A stretch of DNA of 64,000 bases from Scleromitrula shiraiana (GCA_028455995.1 JABELC010000012.1:62001-126000); one strand, 5' to 3'; numbered from the stretch's first letter, positions 24,608 to 37,590 are shown. The notes: a model not told the origin generated them from the letters alone. Numbers and translations: made by a program.

Positions 24608-24842
24608 TTATGGCGATGTCAGCGGACCCCCTTCTATAGATAACCGCCTATCTATATCGGCAATCGTAGTGACTACGCTACTTTGATGTAACGAATCATC
24701 CCCAGCATGAACCGCCGGGGAGGTTTCAATTTTTGCAGAGCTCGCGCCTTCTCCGTTGGGATCAGTATCCGATATCCCCCCTTCCAAATCTGCTGTGCCT
24801 CCCACTGGCAAGCTGTCATCGGCAACGGCTATTGTGGTGGCT
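24608..24842 (-). pseudogene. Out-of-frame second copy of the sugar-porter C-terminal tail
   Basis: Just past the stop of the sugar-porter gene, the minus strand stays open in a shifted frame: KATTIAVADDSLPVGGTADLEGG..., then ETSPAVHAGDDSLHQSS and VVTTIAD. It aligns with the in-frame tail (DLEGATSQDES..., HSPVVASNGANLRYSNQ). The two DLEG codon blocks start at 24962 and 24790, 172 nt apart. A single extra T in the stop (cag-taa-agc versus cag-aaa-gcc) would explain the break. See the MFS entry. Confidence 0.65.
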
Positions 24843-26616
24843 TTACTGATTCGAGTATCTTAGATTTGCTCCATTGGATGCTACCACAGGGCTGTGCTCA
24901 CGCTTATCAATGGGCGGCTTTTCTTCATTTGATTCGTCCTGCGAGGTTGCCCCCTCCAAATCTGTTGTTGTAGGAACAAACATGTTTAAAATTTGAGCCA
25001 GAGATTTATTTTTAGTCTCTTTCACTAGCCAGTATGAAAATATGACAGCAAAGAGAGTGGCTCCCATGAAAACATAGCCATAATCGAATTTAATAATTTT
25101 CACAATTGTCGGGGTGAAGGCGGTAAGAAGAAAATTAAAAAGCCAGTTTGATGTGGTTGCCAATGATGTACATAAGGCTCTCAGGCCTTCCGGAGACGTT
25201 TCATTGACGACAATCCACGCCGTAGGACCCCATGTGCAACTATACGTAAAGATAAAGACACATGCGGAGGCGACTTGGATGTGGCTGACCACCTTCTGTG
25301 TAATAGATGAGTGAGGAATTGAGGAGAAGCATGCCAAGCAGATCATTTGTATGACGCCACCAATAATGAGGCATGTCCGACGGCGGGCATAACTGGATAA
25401 GGGAATGCCAACGCAAGTTCCCACCAAATTTACAACAGAAATAATGATTGTGATCAAGTAAGCATCTTTTATGCCGGATTTTCGGAAGATTTCTGTTCCA
25501 TAGTAAAAGAAGAAGTTCTAATATTGAAAATACGTTAGTTATTGCTGATGTATAAATATGCGTACGGATATAGAACGACGAGAGGAAAAAGAGAAACTAA
25601 CGGCGCCGGTCAATTGCTGAAATGCCATTATTCCCACACACACAAAAATACGATAAAGTGACCTGTCGGTTTTGAGATTATGCCATATAGAACGATTTTT
25701 TGCCTCATTAATGACTCTTTCGAATTCGTCACATGCTTTCGTAATGTCCGAGTGATTCTCAGGAATTCCCCAATATCGTGACATCGTCTTCCGTGCTCTG
25801 CTATGATCTCCAAACTTGTAACTGAAAAAAGGTGACTCGGGGAAGAATGGAACACAGATAAGGAGCAAACCAGCTGGGATGAGTCCAATAGCTATAGTAG
25901 TTTGGTAGGAAGAGGCGCCTTCCATGTATCGGGTGCCGAAATTTACACAATTTGCCATGAGCATACCAAATGCCATGGCCATTTGCGTGATTCTATAACC
26001 AGAGTAAGAGCTGTGAGTCGCATGTTGGGGACAGAGAGAAGCTTACGCAACGACAGCTCCTCGTACATGTATCGAGCAAGATTGGGTTAAGTACATATAT
26101 GCGCATACGCTGGATCCGCCTACAGCGAGACCACAAATTGTCTTTCCTACTACAATTTGCTTCCAATTCCCATGTCCTGCAGTTAATTCTATAACAAGTC
26201 CTGCAATTTCTGCGCAGCAAACGAAAAAAGTGGCCTTTCTGGGGCCAAATTTGCTTGCTACCCAGCCAGTCAATAATGGCCCTACTAATGCACCCAAAGA
26301 TAACTATGAACAATTAGTTAAATAATTATAATTAAAGGTTTAATGGAGGTGATACCGATGCCACGATAAATGATATTACGCGGTCTGAAAAGTAGAACCC
26401 AGAAGGATGTGCAAGGAGGTCTGTAGTCGGCTCTCCGAAGGCCTCCAGAAAACTCGGCATCTCAATAATCCCCGAAATTTGCCCAATCTCATACCCAAAT
26501 ATGACCAGCGTTAAAGAGAACACCAAAGTCGCAAGGATTGTGATCCTGTTGAAAGCAGCATGTTCAGAAATACCGAATCTCGAACGAATTCGTCTGTGTA
26601 TATGGTTTTTCGGCAT
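24843..26616 (-). CDS. MFS sugar-porter family transporter
   Basis: Exons 26616-26356, 26303-26047, 25992-25602 and 25517-24843 give 527 aa. The ATG at 26616 (MPKNHIHRRIRSRFG) was chosen because it gives a normal short N-terminus; the frame stays open upstream to 26775. Family marks are GYEIGQISGI in helix 1, GPLLTGWVASKFGPRK (motif A position), a PESP block at 224-227, QQLTGA before an intron and then NFFFYYGTEIF, and VKETKNKSL at the end of helix 12. These place it in the fungal hexose/polyol/disaccharide sugar-porter group; the substrate is not predictable. The canonical PESPR arginine is replaced (PESPFF). The cytosolic tail contains DLEGATSQDES..., and a duplicate of it continues out of frame beyond the stop, so the present C-terminus is probably a truncated version. 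Confidence 0.85.
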
Positions 26617-28154
26617 GATGTTGGTCTGTTGGGTGCGTAGTTTCTGTATTCGTTCAACAAAAGTTCTCTGATGTGTAATGTAAGAAACCACAGGGATGGA
26701 AAACGGAACAAAATTGGAGATATGAAATCTTAAGAATGATATTAAAGTTATAGCTCTGTTAGTCAGTATTCTCAACCATACTCAAAGATCCATGTTTTGG
26801 ACGGACATTAGGGATTAGGTTGGCCCGATCTCGTGGCAAACCGATGTTGACAGTGTTGAAATCTTGTTTGCGATGGTACTCTATCTGGTTGTTGCAACTA
26901 AGACTTCAACTACCGAGAATCATACAGGCTCTTCCCTGCATTCATATGGATGAATGGTTGTGATACTGAGGAACCCTGGGTAGCATGTTATAGTAAGTTC
27001 ATTTAATATTCAAGCCAAACCCTATATGATCATATTGCACGTCCACTGAACAGACATTCGAAGTTTTGATATCATCTATATATGACGTATCAGCTGCCAA
27101 AACGACTAGCAATTCCCTGTATTAAGTGGGACAGCAGGTTTACCATACAGGAGGGGTATTCCCATGTGGGCCCTAAGACTATTATATTGACATTTTATGG
27201 ATTCATTCCGCATGATAAGTAAAGAATAGAAACAATATAACTTTACGTCTAGATTTTGAGAACCATTACGAAACATCTCGAGATGCACAATTCTATCATT
27301 GTATCAACTCAAGAGGTTTGATTTGGCTTAGACCTGTGAACTCATGAAATGATGTTGGATACATTGGCTGACAGATGAACTCCTGAGATGCAACAACCAT
27401 TTAGTGTGGGTAAGGGGAGTTATAGCCAGTGATGAACCTACACCCGGCTCAAACTTCCCGAGCCTTAAATTTACACTGACAGCGGTCCCATATTGATCAC
27501 CAGGAGGTTTCTTGATACATAATCAGCCACAATATATTGATTCAATATTGCATGTTCTTAATGCCCAAGGTTCAATCTGAAAATTGAATGTTATGATTTT
27601 TTGATATTAATCCAAATATCGTGACATTAACGATTGTTCAAGATTAAAATGAATCGTAAAACATCAAGAGTTTCGAGTCAATACAACCGGCGAACTACAT
27701 ATTTTCTATTATGTAAGTGATAACAATATTTGAGGGGTAAAGTTGGTTGCACAAATGTAAATGGCACTACTTCTTAGTGTTGAAAGCACTACCACTCCCA
27801 TCAAATTAATACTATAATTCGATTGGCTGAATTCGGTGGTGATAAACTTAAGGGTATACACCTCTGTACTATATAGGTAATTGTACTTTCCACTAAACAT
27901 TTTGCAGATTAGTCAGATGCCAAATGATACACTCATATTATGAATCTCAATGATCGTATGTCTATCAAACGGTATATACCGTTCAACAATGAAGATCAGG
28001 GACGACCTTCGACTTTCGAGCTTTTAAGTGTTATTATTGTAATATGAACGACAATTTCCAATGTCACTCACTCATATCTCGAATCAAGAAATTGATATTG
28101 ACAATGCCAGTCATGTACACGAGTGACTAACTTGTGATCTTATAATATCGAATA

Positions 28155-28176
28155 CGAATATTCGATTCGAATCGAA
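28155..28176. repeat. Overlapping perfect palindromes
   Basis: CGAATATTCG (28155-28164) overlaps the 16-nt perfect palindrome TTCGATTCGAATCGAA (28161-28176). This could be a dimeric regulator site or chance; no gene is close by. Confidence 0.5.
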
Positions 28177-29166
28177 CGATCGGAAGAGTGCTTCTTGCGG
28201 TCGCTGGACTACGGGCAATCATCGGACCCCAGAATCAAGGGGATGAATGTTATAGATTCTAACCAGAGTGCTTTCAAAAGAAACCAGGAGTCCTAATTGA
28301 TGGCACTACCATCTATATGACATCCAAATGCTCCTTTTTACGGACGATGATTGCTCGAGTTGGCAGATTGGGAAGCTCAACCGATTTTTTATCAACTTCC
28401 ACGTCTTGCTCTTAAATGCAGTACGACTTATTCGTGATTTGATGATAAGTGAATGACAATCTAATGTAAGAGCGACAGAGATGATTTTCCCGTCAAATAT
28501 CAGGATGGAGAGAGATCTATCTGATCCATTGCCCATGTTTGAGGTAAGAATGTTCAGCGGCTGAAGATATCAGATATATAATATATCAGGCCAAGTATCA
28601 GGAAGGAAGCACCGACCACCACCGCCATGACAAACAATATCCACCAAACAAATTAATTCCGGGCAATCTGATGCTTTGAATATATTCAATATAAGGACAA
28701 CAAGTATATATGTATATATATATATAAATATAAAACTTGAAACCTCCGGGTGTACGAAACATCGAAGAGACAAAGTAAAGTATGTTTATTGTTTCATTTA
28801 GGCACAATTAAATGATACATTTCGGAGTATTTTTATATCTGCATTATTGTGTAACGTATCCTTTTCTTTCCCTTGTCTACGCCACACTCTTGCATATTCT
28901 AGAACTACCTAGGTATTGAACAGATGTTGAAATTTTCAAGGGTTTTCATACATTATTCCCGTATTTCACTGCATAGATGCTGACAGGTTTGATCATGGTA
29001 CAAACATAGCTAGGAGTTCCGATTACTGTATTCACTACTTGTACAGGAGAATGGACATTTTCTACATACTGTAACAGAATCATATCTGAATATATCGGAG
29101 AATATCTTTCGAGAAGAGATTCTGGAGATTCTGGAGATTTTTGAAAGAGGATCAGATAACTTCCAA

Positions 29167-29641
29167 TCAGCTTGAATATTTAAATATAATTGGCGGAAGA
29201 TTTTGAACCCCTGATACCCGGATCATTTTCACCTCCACTTCTCCAAATTCCCCATCTTTTTCAAATTCTTTATGAAGTTTCCCCTTAGTTAACCACCGTT
29301 TTACTATGGGATTGCCACCATATTTATATGCAGGGTCATAAGAATTAACCTCTTTTAATAAGGAATAAATCGAAAAGCCGTGAGGCAAGCCTTTCATTCG
29401 GTGGAACAATTTATACCGACGTGAAGACTTCGAGATTATTCAATTTTTCCACAACACTTTGATTATAACATTGAGTTGCACCGAATCCGTCCATCTCTTG
29501 GCACCGGGTTGTGCATGCGAGATTTTGTAGTACTATTCCTATCAGCATCGAAGAAACAAGCAGGCAAGTAAACAGATAGACAAGCGCGACGCCGAAGAAA
29601 GTAAGAAAGTAGAATTGGAAAAGGAATGTAAGGGACAGCAC
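29167..29641 (-). other. Possible broken small membrane or secreted protein
   Basis: One frame (29641-29411) has a strongly hydrophobic N-terminus and then CTTRCQEMDGFGATQC, ending in TAA. The next frame (29409-29167) continues LFHRMKGLPHGFSIYSLLKEV and ends in VQNLPPIIFKYSS. The two abut within a few bases but are in different frames and no usable intron joins them. It may be a decayed small gene or chance. I recognise no family. Confidence 0.2.
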
Positions 29642-30505
29642 AACAAGGAAACAAAGTTGGGAAAAGCAAGAATCCTATTTTACCTAATCAATACGTCCAG
29701 GGCTGATACCGGTAGTCCTTATTACCTCTGTTCGCCGTTCTATTACATCAAATATCCTTCCAATCATCAGAAGTAGTTTTATGGTTCATGATTTGAAGTC
29801 AGCCTTCTTTTCCTAACACCTCCATCACACAAAAATCAAACAATTGTGTGAAACTTTTCCGGAAATTTGATCTTGACAGCAAAACAGCAAACAGAGAATA
29901 GGAGAAGGGAATTCTTTGAACTTATCACACCATCTTGGGTTACTGCTATACCGCATCTACTGTTTTGTAATGCATAAGACTTCCTGATTGAAATCTACTC
30001 GTATGTCTCGCAATCTCGTTTGATTTCCAACAGCATTCCTTAGAGTTTTAATCATCTACCACTCAACCGCGGATGTCTACCACACCATCATCATTTGGAG
30101 ATCACGGGCTGCGTTGTAGTGCAGCAAAGTTGAATTACGAATTGATTCTCTCCTAACACCAAAAATCATTGGACAACTTTCTTACACATCGGTACATACA
30201 TTACACTACCTGAGTACGTACGTATCTTTCATAAGATATATCACTGCGCTGCGATAATATATCTTTCAACCTTAACTTTCAAAACCACCAATTACATATC
30301 ACGTCGCCAAGTAGTGCTTTACTGAGTGAAGGGTGCCTGGAGGAAACTCTGAACTTTTGTTTGTATAGCAATTGCATATTGAACAAGTATCATTAACAAT
30401 TCGGCAAATTTATTATAGCCTAATATTTTGGCCAATACATATTGAAACCCCAGGCTCTTTCCATACGGGTTTTTATTTTGGCAGTGCTAAGTTCCAGCGA
30501 TCTTC

Positions 30506-32536
30506 ATGGCAACTAAACAACAACAATCCGTGCCAACGCCTACTCGACCGAAGAGCACAAATGGAATCATCAACGGAACTAAAGCTGGAATGGGAGACAC
30601 CAGGATAGTTCTTATTGTGTACGGACAAGGACAAGAAAAGATTGTTTCGGTTTTTGCTGATGTGCTTGGGAAACCATATCGACAAGCACCAAGCTTTTCG
30701 GCTGTTAGCGATCAAGATGATGGAACAGTGATAGGAATAGCAGCGAATGATGCTAAGATGGATATTCTATCCAGGAATAGATCACTTATAGTTGCTATCA
30801 ATGCGCACTGTGTAGGGTTAGGAATGCCACCAGATCTTGATCTCTCGGCCTCTTGCGATTACGAGTTTCTTTACACGGAGTCGCCATTTTTCCGAAGAGA
30901 TCTCTCGCGGTTCATTGCTTTCATTTTGGGCCAAATAAGTCATCATGAAGAGCTCATTACGAAACCTAGAACATATTTTATATCAACTACGTTTCCAGAT
31001 GTTCGAACTGCTTTATCGAATCTAGACATTCTTTCAGTTGGATCAGATGCAGTAGAAATTCGAGTCGATCTTTTGAGAGAACCTTTATCGGATGGTGGCT
31101 TCAGTTCCGTACCAAGTTTAAGTTATGTTGGAGAACAACTCATGCTGTTAAGACAACGCACAGAGTTACCAATAATATTCACGACGAGATGCACTCGAGA
31201 AAATGGCCGCTTTCCTATGGATAACCCCCAACTCTATTATGAGTACCTGTACCGAGCCATACAGTGGGGATGCGAATACATTGATGTTGAAATATGGTTA
31301 CCGGAAGAAATTCGAAAAAAGCTATTCGAACAAAGGGGAAACAGTAAAATAATTTCGGCATTCCATGATTTCTCTGGGACGTTCAAATGGCCGTCACCGG
31401 AAGCCCAACAAATTTTTCAAGAAAGTCGAAAATATGGTGATATTGTCAAGATGATCACAATCATTAATGCTATGTCGGAAAATTACGAACTTGAATACTT
31501 CCGATCTCAAATCAAAGCCAACAATCCAGATGGTCCTCCCTTATCCGCCGTCAATATGGGTCAACTCGGTCAATTATCTCGAGCGCTCAACACAGTATTC
31601 TCACCGATCACCCACCCCTTACTCCCCATCGTTGCCGCCCCTGGCCAAATGAGTGCTGCCGAAATCAATAGTGCACTCTCAACCATGGGTCAACTTCCCA
31701 AGAAGAACATCTACGCTATCGGAACATTTCGCTCCACACCGCAGGCCACGTTTTTCGAAAAATGTTTCAACGAGCTCGGTCTTCCACATAACTTTGCCTC
31801 TGTTGATCGCGGTGTCAAGGGCTCCGTCGAAGCCTTTTGCTTACAACCTAATTTTGGCGGTGCATACATCAATCCCCCTCTTCCAAGTTCTCAACCTTAC
31901 ATCCCTATGTTGTCAGATGCTGCTCGTACCATTGGATCTATTGATACCATTGTTGTTCGAGGGGGGGAAGGCACATCAGCACAGACTTTCATTGGAGAAA
32001 ACGCTACGTGGAAAGGAATCCGCGCAACACTTACACGTGATTTTGCACCGTCGGCATACAAAGATCGCGCAGCCATCATCCTATCCAGTAACGGAGAAGA
32101 TGCCGCTTCTGTTATCTTCGCGTTACGTAGTCTCAATATAGGCAAGATACATACAGTGGGATTTAAAGCACAAGGACCATTAGCAACGGGAGTAGAGCCC
32201 TTCACGTCCATGGAATCGGTTACAAGGAGTGACATTCCTTTCGCTATCATTTCCGCCTTACCTCCTGAGAAGACACATCTAGTACAGCCATTACTGAGAT
32301 ACTTTAGTAATGGCAGAGGAGGGGGTGGAGGCACTACCACAGGGAAGGTGTTTGTGGATTTGGCTAATGGTCCTAGGAAAGGAGATCCAATGGCTGTAGC
32401 AGAAAACTGTGGCTGGACTGCTTATGGGGTAGCTGATACGAGTGCTTTTGCGACGGTGGAAATGTTGAGGTTGTTGGTGGGTCAGAATGTTCCATATAGT
32501 TTTGTGAGATTGGCGAGTGGAAGGGGGCTTTGTTGA
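30506..32536 (+). CDS. QutR-like quinate-repressor homologue (AROM-derived DHQase + shikimate dehydrogenase-like)
   Basis: Single exon, 676 aa. QutR/QA-1S repressors derive from the last three AROM domains (shikimate kinase, type I dehydroquinase, shikimate dehydrogenase). Here the kinase part is a shortened stub: RIVLIVYGQGQEK where GxxGxGK[ST] is expected, then CDYEF and FFRRDLSRFIAFILGQ. The dehydroquinase-like part (about 155-390) keeps EIR (184-186), FTTR, His287 (SAFHDF) and Lys315 (DIVKM), the positions of the family's catalytic His and Schiff-base Lys. The dehydrogenase-like part (about 400-676) has lost its active-site residues: YINPPLP replaces the Lys-bearing NVTxPLK, and GENATWKG replaces GxNTDxxG. 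A regulatory role in quinate/shikimate sensing is inferred from family. No quinate-utilisation genes lie nearby. Confidence 0.8.
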   Translation: MATKQQQSVPTPTRPKSTNGIINGTKAGMGDTRIVLIVYGQGQEKIVSVFADVLGKPYRQAPSFSAVSDQDDGTVIGIAANDAKMDILSRNRSLIVAINAHCVGLGMPPDLDLSASCDYEFLYTESPFFRRDLSRFIAFILGQISHHEELITKPRTYFISTTFPDVRTALSNLDILSVGSDAVEIRVDLLREPLSDGGFSSVPSLSYVGEQLMLLRQRTELPIIFTTRCTRENGRFPMDNPQLYYEYLYRAIQWGCEYIDVEIWLPEEIRKKLFEQRGNSKIISAFHDFSGTFKWPSPEAQQIFQESRKYGDIVKMITIINAMSENYELEYFRSQIKANNPDGPPLSAVNMGQLGQLSRALNTVFSPITHPLLPIVAAPGQMSAAEINSALSTMGQLPKKNIYAIGTFRSTPQATFFEKCFNELGLPHNFASVDRGVKGSVEAFCLQPNFGGAYINPPLPSSQPYIPMLSDAARTIGSIDTIVVRGGEGTSAQTFIGENATWKGIRATLTRDFAPSAYKDRAAIILSSNGEDAASVIFALRSLNIGKIHTVGFKAQGPLATGVEPFTSMESVTRSDIPFAIISALPPEKTHLVQPLLRYFSNGRGGGGGTTTGKVFVDLANGPRKGDPMAVAENCGWTAYGVADTSAFATVEMLRLLVGQNVPYSFVRLASGRGLC

Positions 32537-35500
32537 TGCTGAGGTGAATTGAGATGGAATTACATGAAGCCTGCATGATTCGGCGTGGAGTGGTATTTTT
32601 TTATTTGATCCTGGATTTCTATCTCCAGCGACGAGATGAGATAGGCGTTCGTGGCTTGCCTGTTCAAATTGCGATGGTTAAGAGTTAAGAGAAGGTTGTA
32701 GATGCGATATGATGGCATGCTGGATTGATTTGGATAACAAGAGATGGATAGGTTTATGTTTAGATGTGGATTGCATTGTTGTCGTCTTTTTTACGTGCCG
32801 TATCTTTCCATTATACCAAAGCAACAATAAATGCAAAAGACACCAATTGATCGGTGGTAGTTTGTTATTTCGGTCAATTGACTTGTTCAACCCTTCTTTA
32901 CCGCGATCCTCTCAAGCCTCAAGCTACCTCATTTCACCACTTTCATTTGTCGAGTTCTATTCATGTATAATTTAACATGTGTAAAAGACCTGTCTATCAT
33001 CCCATGCAGTGATTCCTACCAACTAAGCTATGCAAATCTGACCGTAGTATAACGTCAAGATAAAGCTTTCTGAGTATTTTCTGACTCAAGTCTCAGATCA
33101 GTCTTGTTCCCGAAGGCAATAGGGCTAGAATCATCAACACTGAACACGTGAATACTATCATTGTATCCCATTTACTTAGTACTCCGTTACTCAAAGTCTC
33201 CAAAGTATATATGTTGACTTGCAGACCAGTTTTGGCATGTAGAAATATACGGATTGTTGGATATTTCTTCCTCTTCCACTGTCGAATTACATGTCAGCCG
33301 CGGAACCTACAGTGTAGTCATAGTTTTATAAATGATAAAGATGATAAATTTGATATCTATAGATGGAATGAATGCTAGCTGAACTAAAGTGTTGGGTAAT
33401 TATATGTTCTTAAAAATCAAAGAATGTTTCTCTACAATATGAGACGCATGCATTCATATACTAGATTGCATCGGAAGGAAAGCGTCTGAAATATAGGACG
33501 CTATTTGAATCTCGAAATAAAGTGGTTTGAAATTGGAATCTTCAACTATCAAGTCCTTGAGAAGAAGAGCCCAAATCCTTGAGAGGACCTTCCGGCCTGT
33601 GTTGGCAGAGAGCTAAAATATTGAATGTATTCATGTTCTATTTTGATTTTGAGTTATGAGACTACCAAGCCCCCAACAACTTTTCGGCTTGCTGACAAGG
33701 CCTAGACAGCAAAAGCAAGAAGAACATGGGCATACAGTCTCATTCTAACCATCTGTGTCGTCCCTGTATATTATACATGAAATATAGATCCCAACTATAT
33801 ACACGCTTTCAACACATGCCAGTGCTATAACATGTGCTGTTGTACTATTCAAGAAAGCGCCCCCTTACACTACATACATAACTTGCGATACTCGCGCCCA
33901 ACGGCAGCGAATCATAACGGATAGAGTCGGACCGAGCCGACCGTTCCCGACTTTCAAAATCAACTTTCGTACAACAGGCCTATACCCCATACCTCATATT
34001 TACTCACTAGTCAATACTTCATCAGACTCACATTTCTATAAGGTAAAAGATCGGGTGTCAAAACCTGAGACCGATGGGCCCGTACAATGGTGAAAAGCGA
34101 TGTGTTGTTAACAGACAAGAAGGATCATAATGTGTCATTATGTAGAACGTGTGACTGATGGTGCGCGTCTCTTTTTTTTTACGGCTGGCCGTGGTGATTT
34201 GATAGTGTCATAGACCCCAGTGGGCAGGAGAAAGGAGGCAAAGAATCTCATTTCATCCTGTTTTGCCTGATTCAGATATAATGATAATGAGCAAACTTGA
34301 TGACAGAATTGGGAGAGAAGGAAATCATGGGGTGCTGAATTTGGGATTGGGGTCGAAGCTAGTATGGTAAATTAGTTGGAGGGGTCGTTAAGTACCTGGC
34401 AGATGGGCAACAATGCGGTTGTGATATGAGAGGCACTTGCGATTTTACGAGGCAGTTGAATTGTCGAATTAATGAGAGCCGCCACTCATGCTGCATATCT
34501 TTTGCGGATGCATGGAGCCGTACTACTCGAGGCTGCATGAATATGCAGGCCTGGCTCTTGGGCTCTCCTCTTCATTGATTAGCTAGGCGTTTGACATAAG
34601 GCTGGAAAGATCTCTGGTTTGAAATTGACGAATTAAAGCTAGTTCACTTAACTATACACAGTTCATACCTAGAAATCGGATTTTTCTTACACGATGAAAA
34701 CGGACTTATGCACCTCGAGATACAAGGAGCCGCAGGATCTTACTTGTTCAGTCTTCTCATCACCTACGCTCGACGATCAAGGATACATATGCATACCACT
34801 TTAGGTACGTTGATTCGGGCTCAATATACATCTCGTGCGTGTAACAGTGCAAAGCATACCTAACTGACGCGATCGGAACCGTGTAGATCTTCGGTACAGC
34901 TCGCAGTAATAATCTGGTACTGCAAATGCTGGGCAAGGGGACTTCTTGAGACTCAATTGGTAGTAATACAAAGTGACACAAATATCGCGGTAGTTGCGTT
35001 ACCTTTTAATTTGTACTTTGAGTGTTACCCCGATTCAGCGTTTCATCCCATGTCATGTAAGGCAATGCAATGTTACTTGTCCCAGCGAAAAGTAAAGGTA
35101 CATGCATGTACGATACTTTTCTGCGGGGTATTTTTATAGACAGAATGAACAAAAACGTGTTTGTAGTGTGTCCCAAAGGTAAGTGGCGCCCATTTTGCGG
35201 GGAAATGTTTCAGATAATCAATATAACAATTTCGGGGAGATATTATCATGCATTTCTTTTTCATATGTAAATATTAAACTGAAAAGTGTGTAAGCTGTGA
35301 GATTGGTAGGACTGACCTCAAAGTTACATTCTATAGAAGCACATATATCGTTGGCATAAGATCCACAATTTATATCGATGTAATCGCTGGAAACGTCGTA
35401 ATCATCGACCTTAACCATTGAATTATACATGATTATAAGATTGTTATTCCCTATATTGAGGCTTCTTATTGCCAGGGAACGACTTTAATACGACATCGCA

Positions 35501-37590
35501 TTAATCACAACAATTTGTGAGCGAAAAGTTGTTGAGAGACAGTACCAAAACACCTTTCCTATCTCGAGTTTGGAAGGGTCCTGCTCGAAGAGGGAGGTGA
35601 GTTCGGATGAACTATCGAGTTTTGGCTTAGGGTTATCGTCTAAAAGAGCATTGAACAAGAGGATCAGATAGTTTTTGAAAACTTTAATCTTCATCAAGAA
35701 CCTCGTTGTCGTCAGCATCATAAAATTTGGACATGTTTTCGGAAAGGAGTCCGTTGAAGATGTGACCAAATTTGTATCCGAAGGTTGCTATCCGTTGGCA
35801 CAGTCTTACACTTGCCCTGGACGCGCTCCAATCACCCAGAAATAAAGTATTATTTCGAAATTTACCTAGATAAGAGATAATGTGAAATCTCCAGGTACGA
35901 TCCCAGGAAAAAAGAGTAACTACGATTTCTTAACAACTCATTCCCGGCAATATACGCCTGGGAAATACGATCTTTAGGTTAGAATGGATACGAATTGTGG
36001 GGGAAACCTCGGACCTCGTGATGAAGGGGTAAGGTTAGCTTTACGGTTCGTACAGCGATACTAGCCACACCACTCAACTCAATTCGATTCCTTGCTCTAG
36101 TGACTCGCAAATTATGCAAGAAAGCACCGTATAAGTTCCATTTCCTTTCATCCCCTTTGCATTGTTTGGTTAATGCCCTGGTTTGTGGAAATGGGGTAAC
36201 ATGGGGGTTGACAAGACACGACCTGTATAGCAGATAAGGGCTTGACGATCTTTGAAATCAAGCAAAATAAGCAAAAAGGTGGTAAGAGAATATTGATGTT
36301 GGTCGATAACAACATGATCGCTGATATTGCCCAATCTCTACAAACCTTCAGAGTCCAGAGTTCAACGACTGTAAGTGGAGAAGATGTTTTTATTTTCAAC
36401 CCCAGTTTTTATGAAGGAGCCAGCTCTAAAATGGTAACTGGCCCGTGAGATACTCCATCTTTACACCCGGATTCAAGACTCATGATTATTTATCATTTAT
36501 TTTCTTTTTCTTTTTTTTCTTTTCATTGTTCGCGTTCATGCGATCAAGGTTCTTCAGGATTTGACCCTGGAATTGGTAGATGTGCTTGAATAGGTAATAT
36601 ACAAGGGATCTGATGGATGTCTGCAAAGACATCAAGGGCAGAAAAGAAGCTTCGAAAATTCATATGAAGAATGTGACAAAATACCGGTAGATTATGAAAT
36701 GAAAGGTTCTAATATGGACTACCGACCAAAATATTGACCCTTGTTGCATACCCATAGAGATTTATTTTGAGCTTTCTCCCTCCCCGCAATCTTGCCTACT
36801 GTGCTGTTCCTTCCTTACAACTGTTCCATCTTCCTCGCTGCTTATTTCCTTCTCGAATCTTTTTTATTTATGTACCAGGTACAAATGGGATAGCTCGAAT
36901 AATCATCGATCACACCCCCATTTATCTGTCAGATTTCTTCTCCCAGTACATTATTACAACAACCTTCCATTCCTACCTCCCACGCATCTTATCTTACACA
37001 CTGGGAATTCTCATCAATATACCAATACCAATAATCATCTCACCTCACCATCCCAGCCACTTTCCCTGAATACAAGGCTACGTCCACGTCCACCTCTACT
37101 TCAGTCCATCCCATCGGAGTTCAGTTCCATACCATTCATCCATCCAGTACAGACGAGTAACCCAAGGTTAGATCATACAGAACTCTGCTATACGACCCAA
37201 CCGTCAACTGATCACCGAGAGACCGGGACACGAAATTTGGGGAGTTTTGATCAAGGATGGTCCAATCATATATGTAATTGGATGACATCCGCGGTTGGCG
37301 AATTCCATCTCATCCACCTCCCATCAGCCCGAATCCTCACCAAATAAGGATAATTGTGATACGAACGTACATTTTCCTCTTCAACCTTCAACCGGAAATC
37401 TAGATTGGCCTTTTACGCAATACTCGAATTGAAATAACTAGAGAACACACTCGTGATGTTTTGCGCATTGCCCTACGATCATTCCTTATGATGTAATGAA
37501 ACCCATTGCAGGAACAGAGAAAGAAAAAACACTTATAATTCTTCTGGCGTTCTCTTCGCTGTTTTCTACCACTAGAAACAACCTACTAAT
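32537..37590. other. Five-kilobase spacer, no gene recognised
   Basis: Only short unsupported frames occur (for example 35485-35769 on the minus strand and 36242-36448 on the plus strand), none with a recognisable motif. The last ~500 bases before 37591 are C/T-rich and probably contain the promoter and leader of the Zn2Cys6 gene. Confidence 0.5.

Larger units (their letters stand above)
26617..30505. other. Long AT-rich spacer between sugar porter and QutR-like gene
   Basis: No gene is supported. It contains a perfect 16-nt palindrome (28161-28176), a (TA)n stretch around 28710-28735, and a pair of adjoining minus-strand frames at 29167-29641 with protein-like composition but no known domain. 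The last ~400 bases should hold the promoter of the + strand QutR-like gene. Confidence 0.5.

Noticed and set aside
26617..26775. Upstream N-terminal extension of the sugar porter to 26775
   Set aside because: The frame is open but gives an atypically long, non-conserved N-terminus; the ATG at 26616 fits family length.
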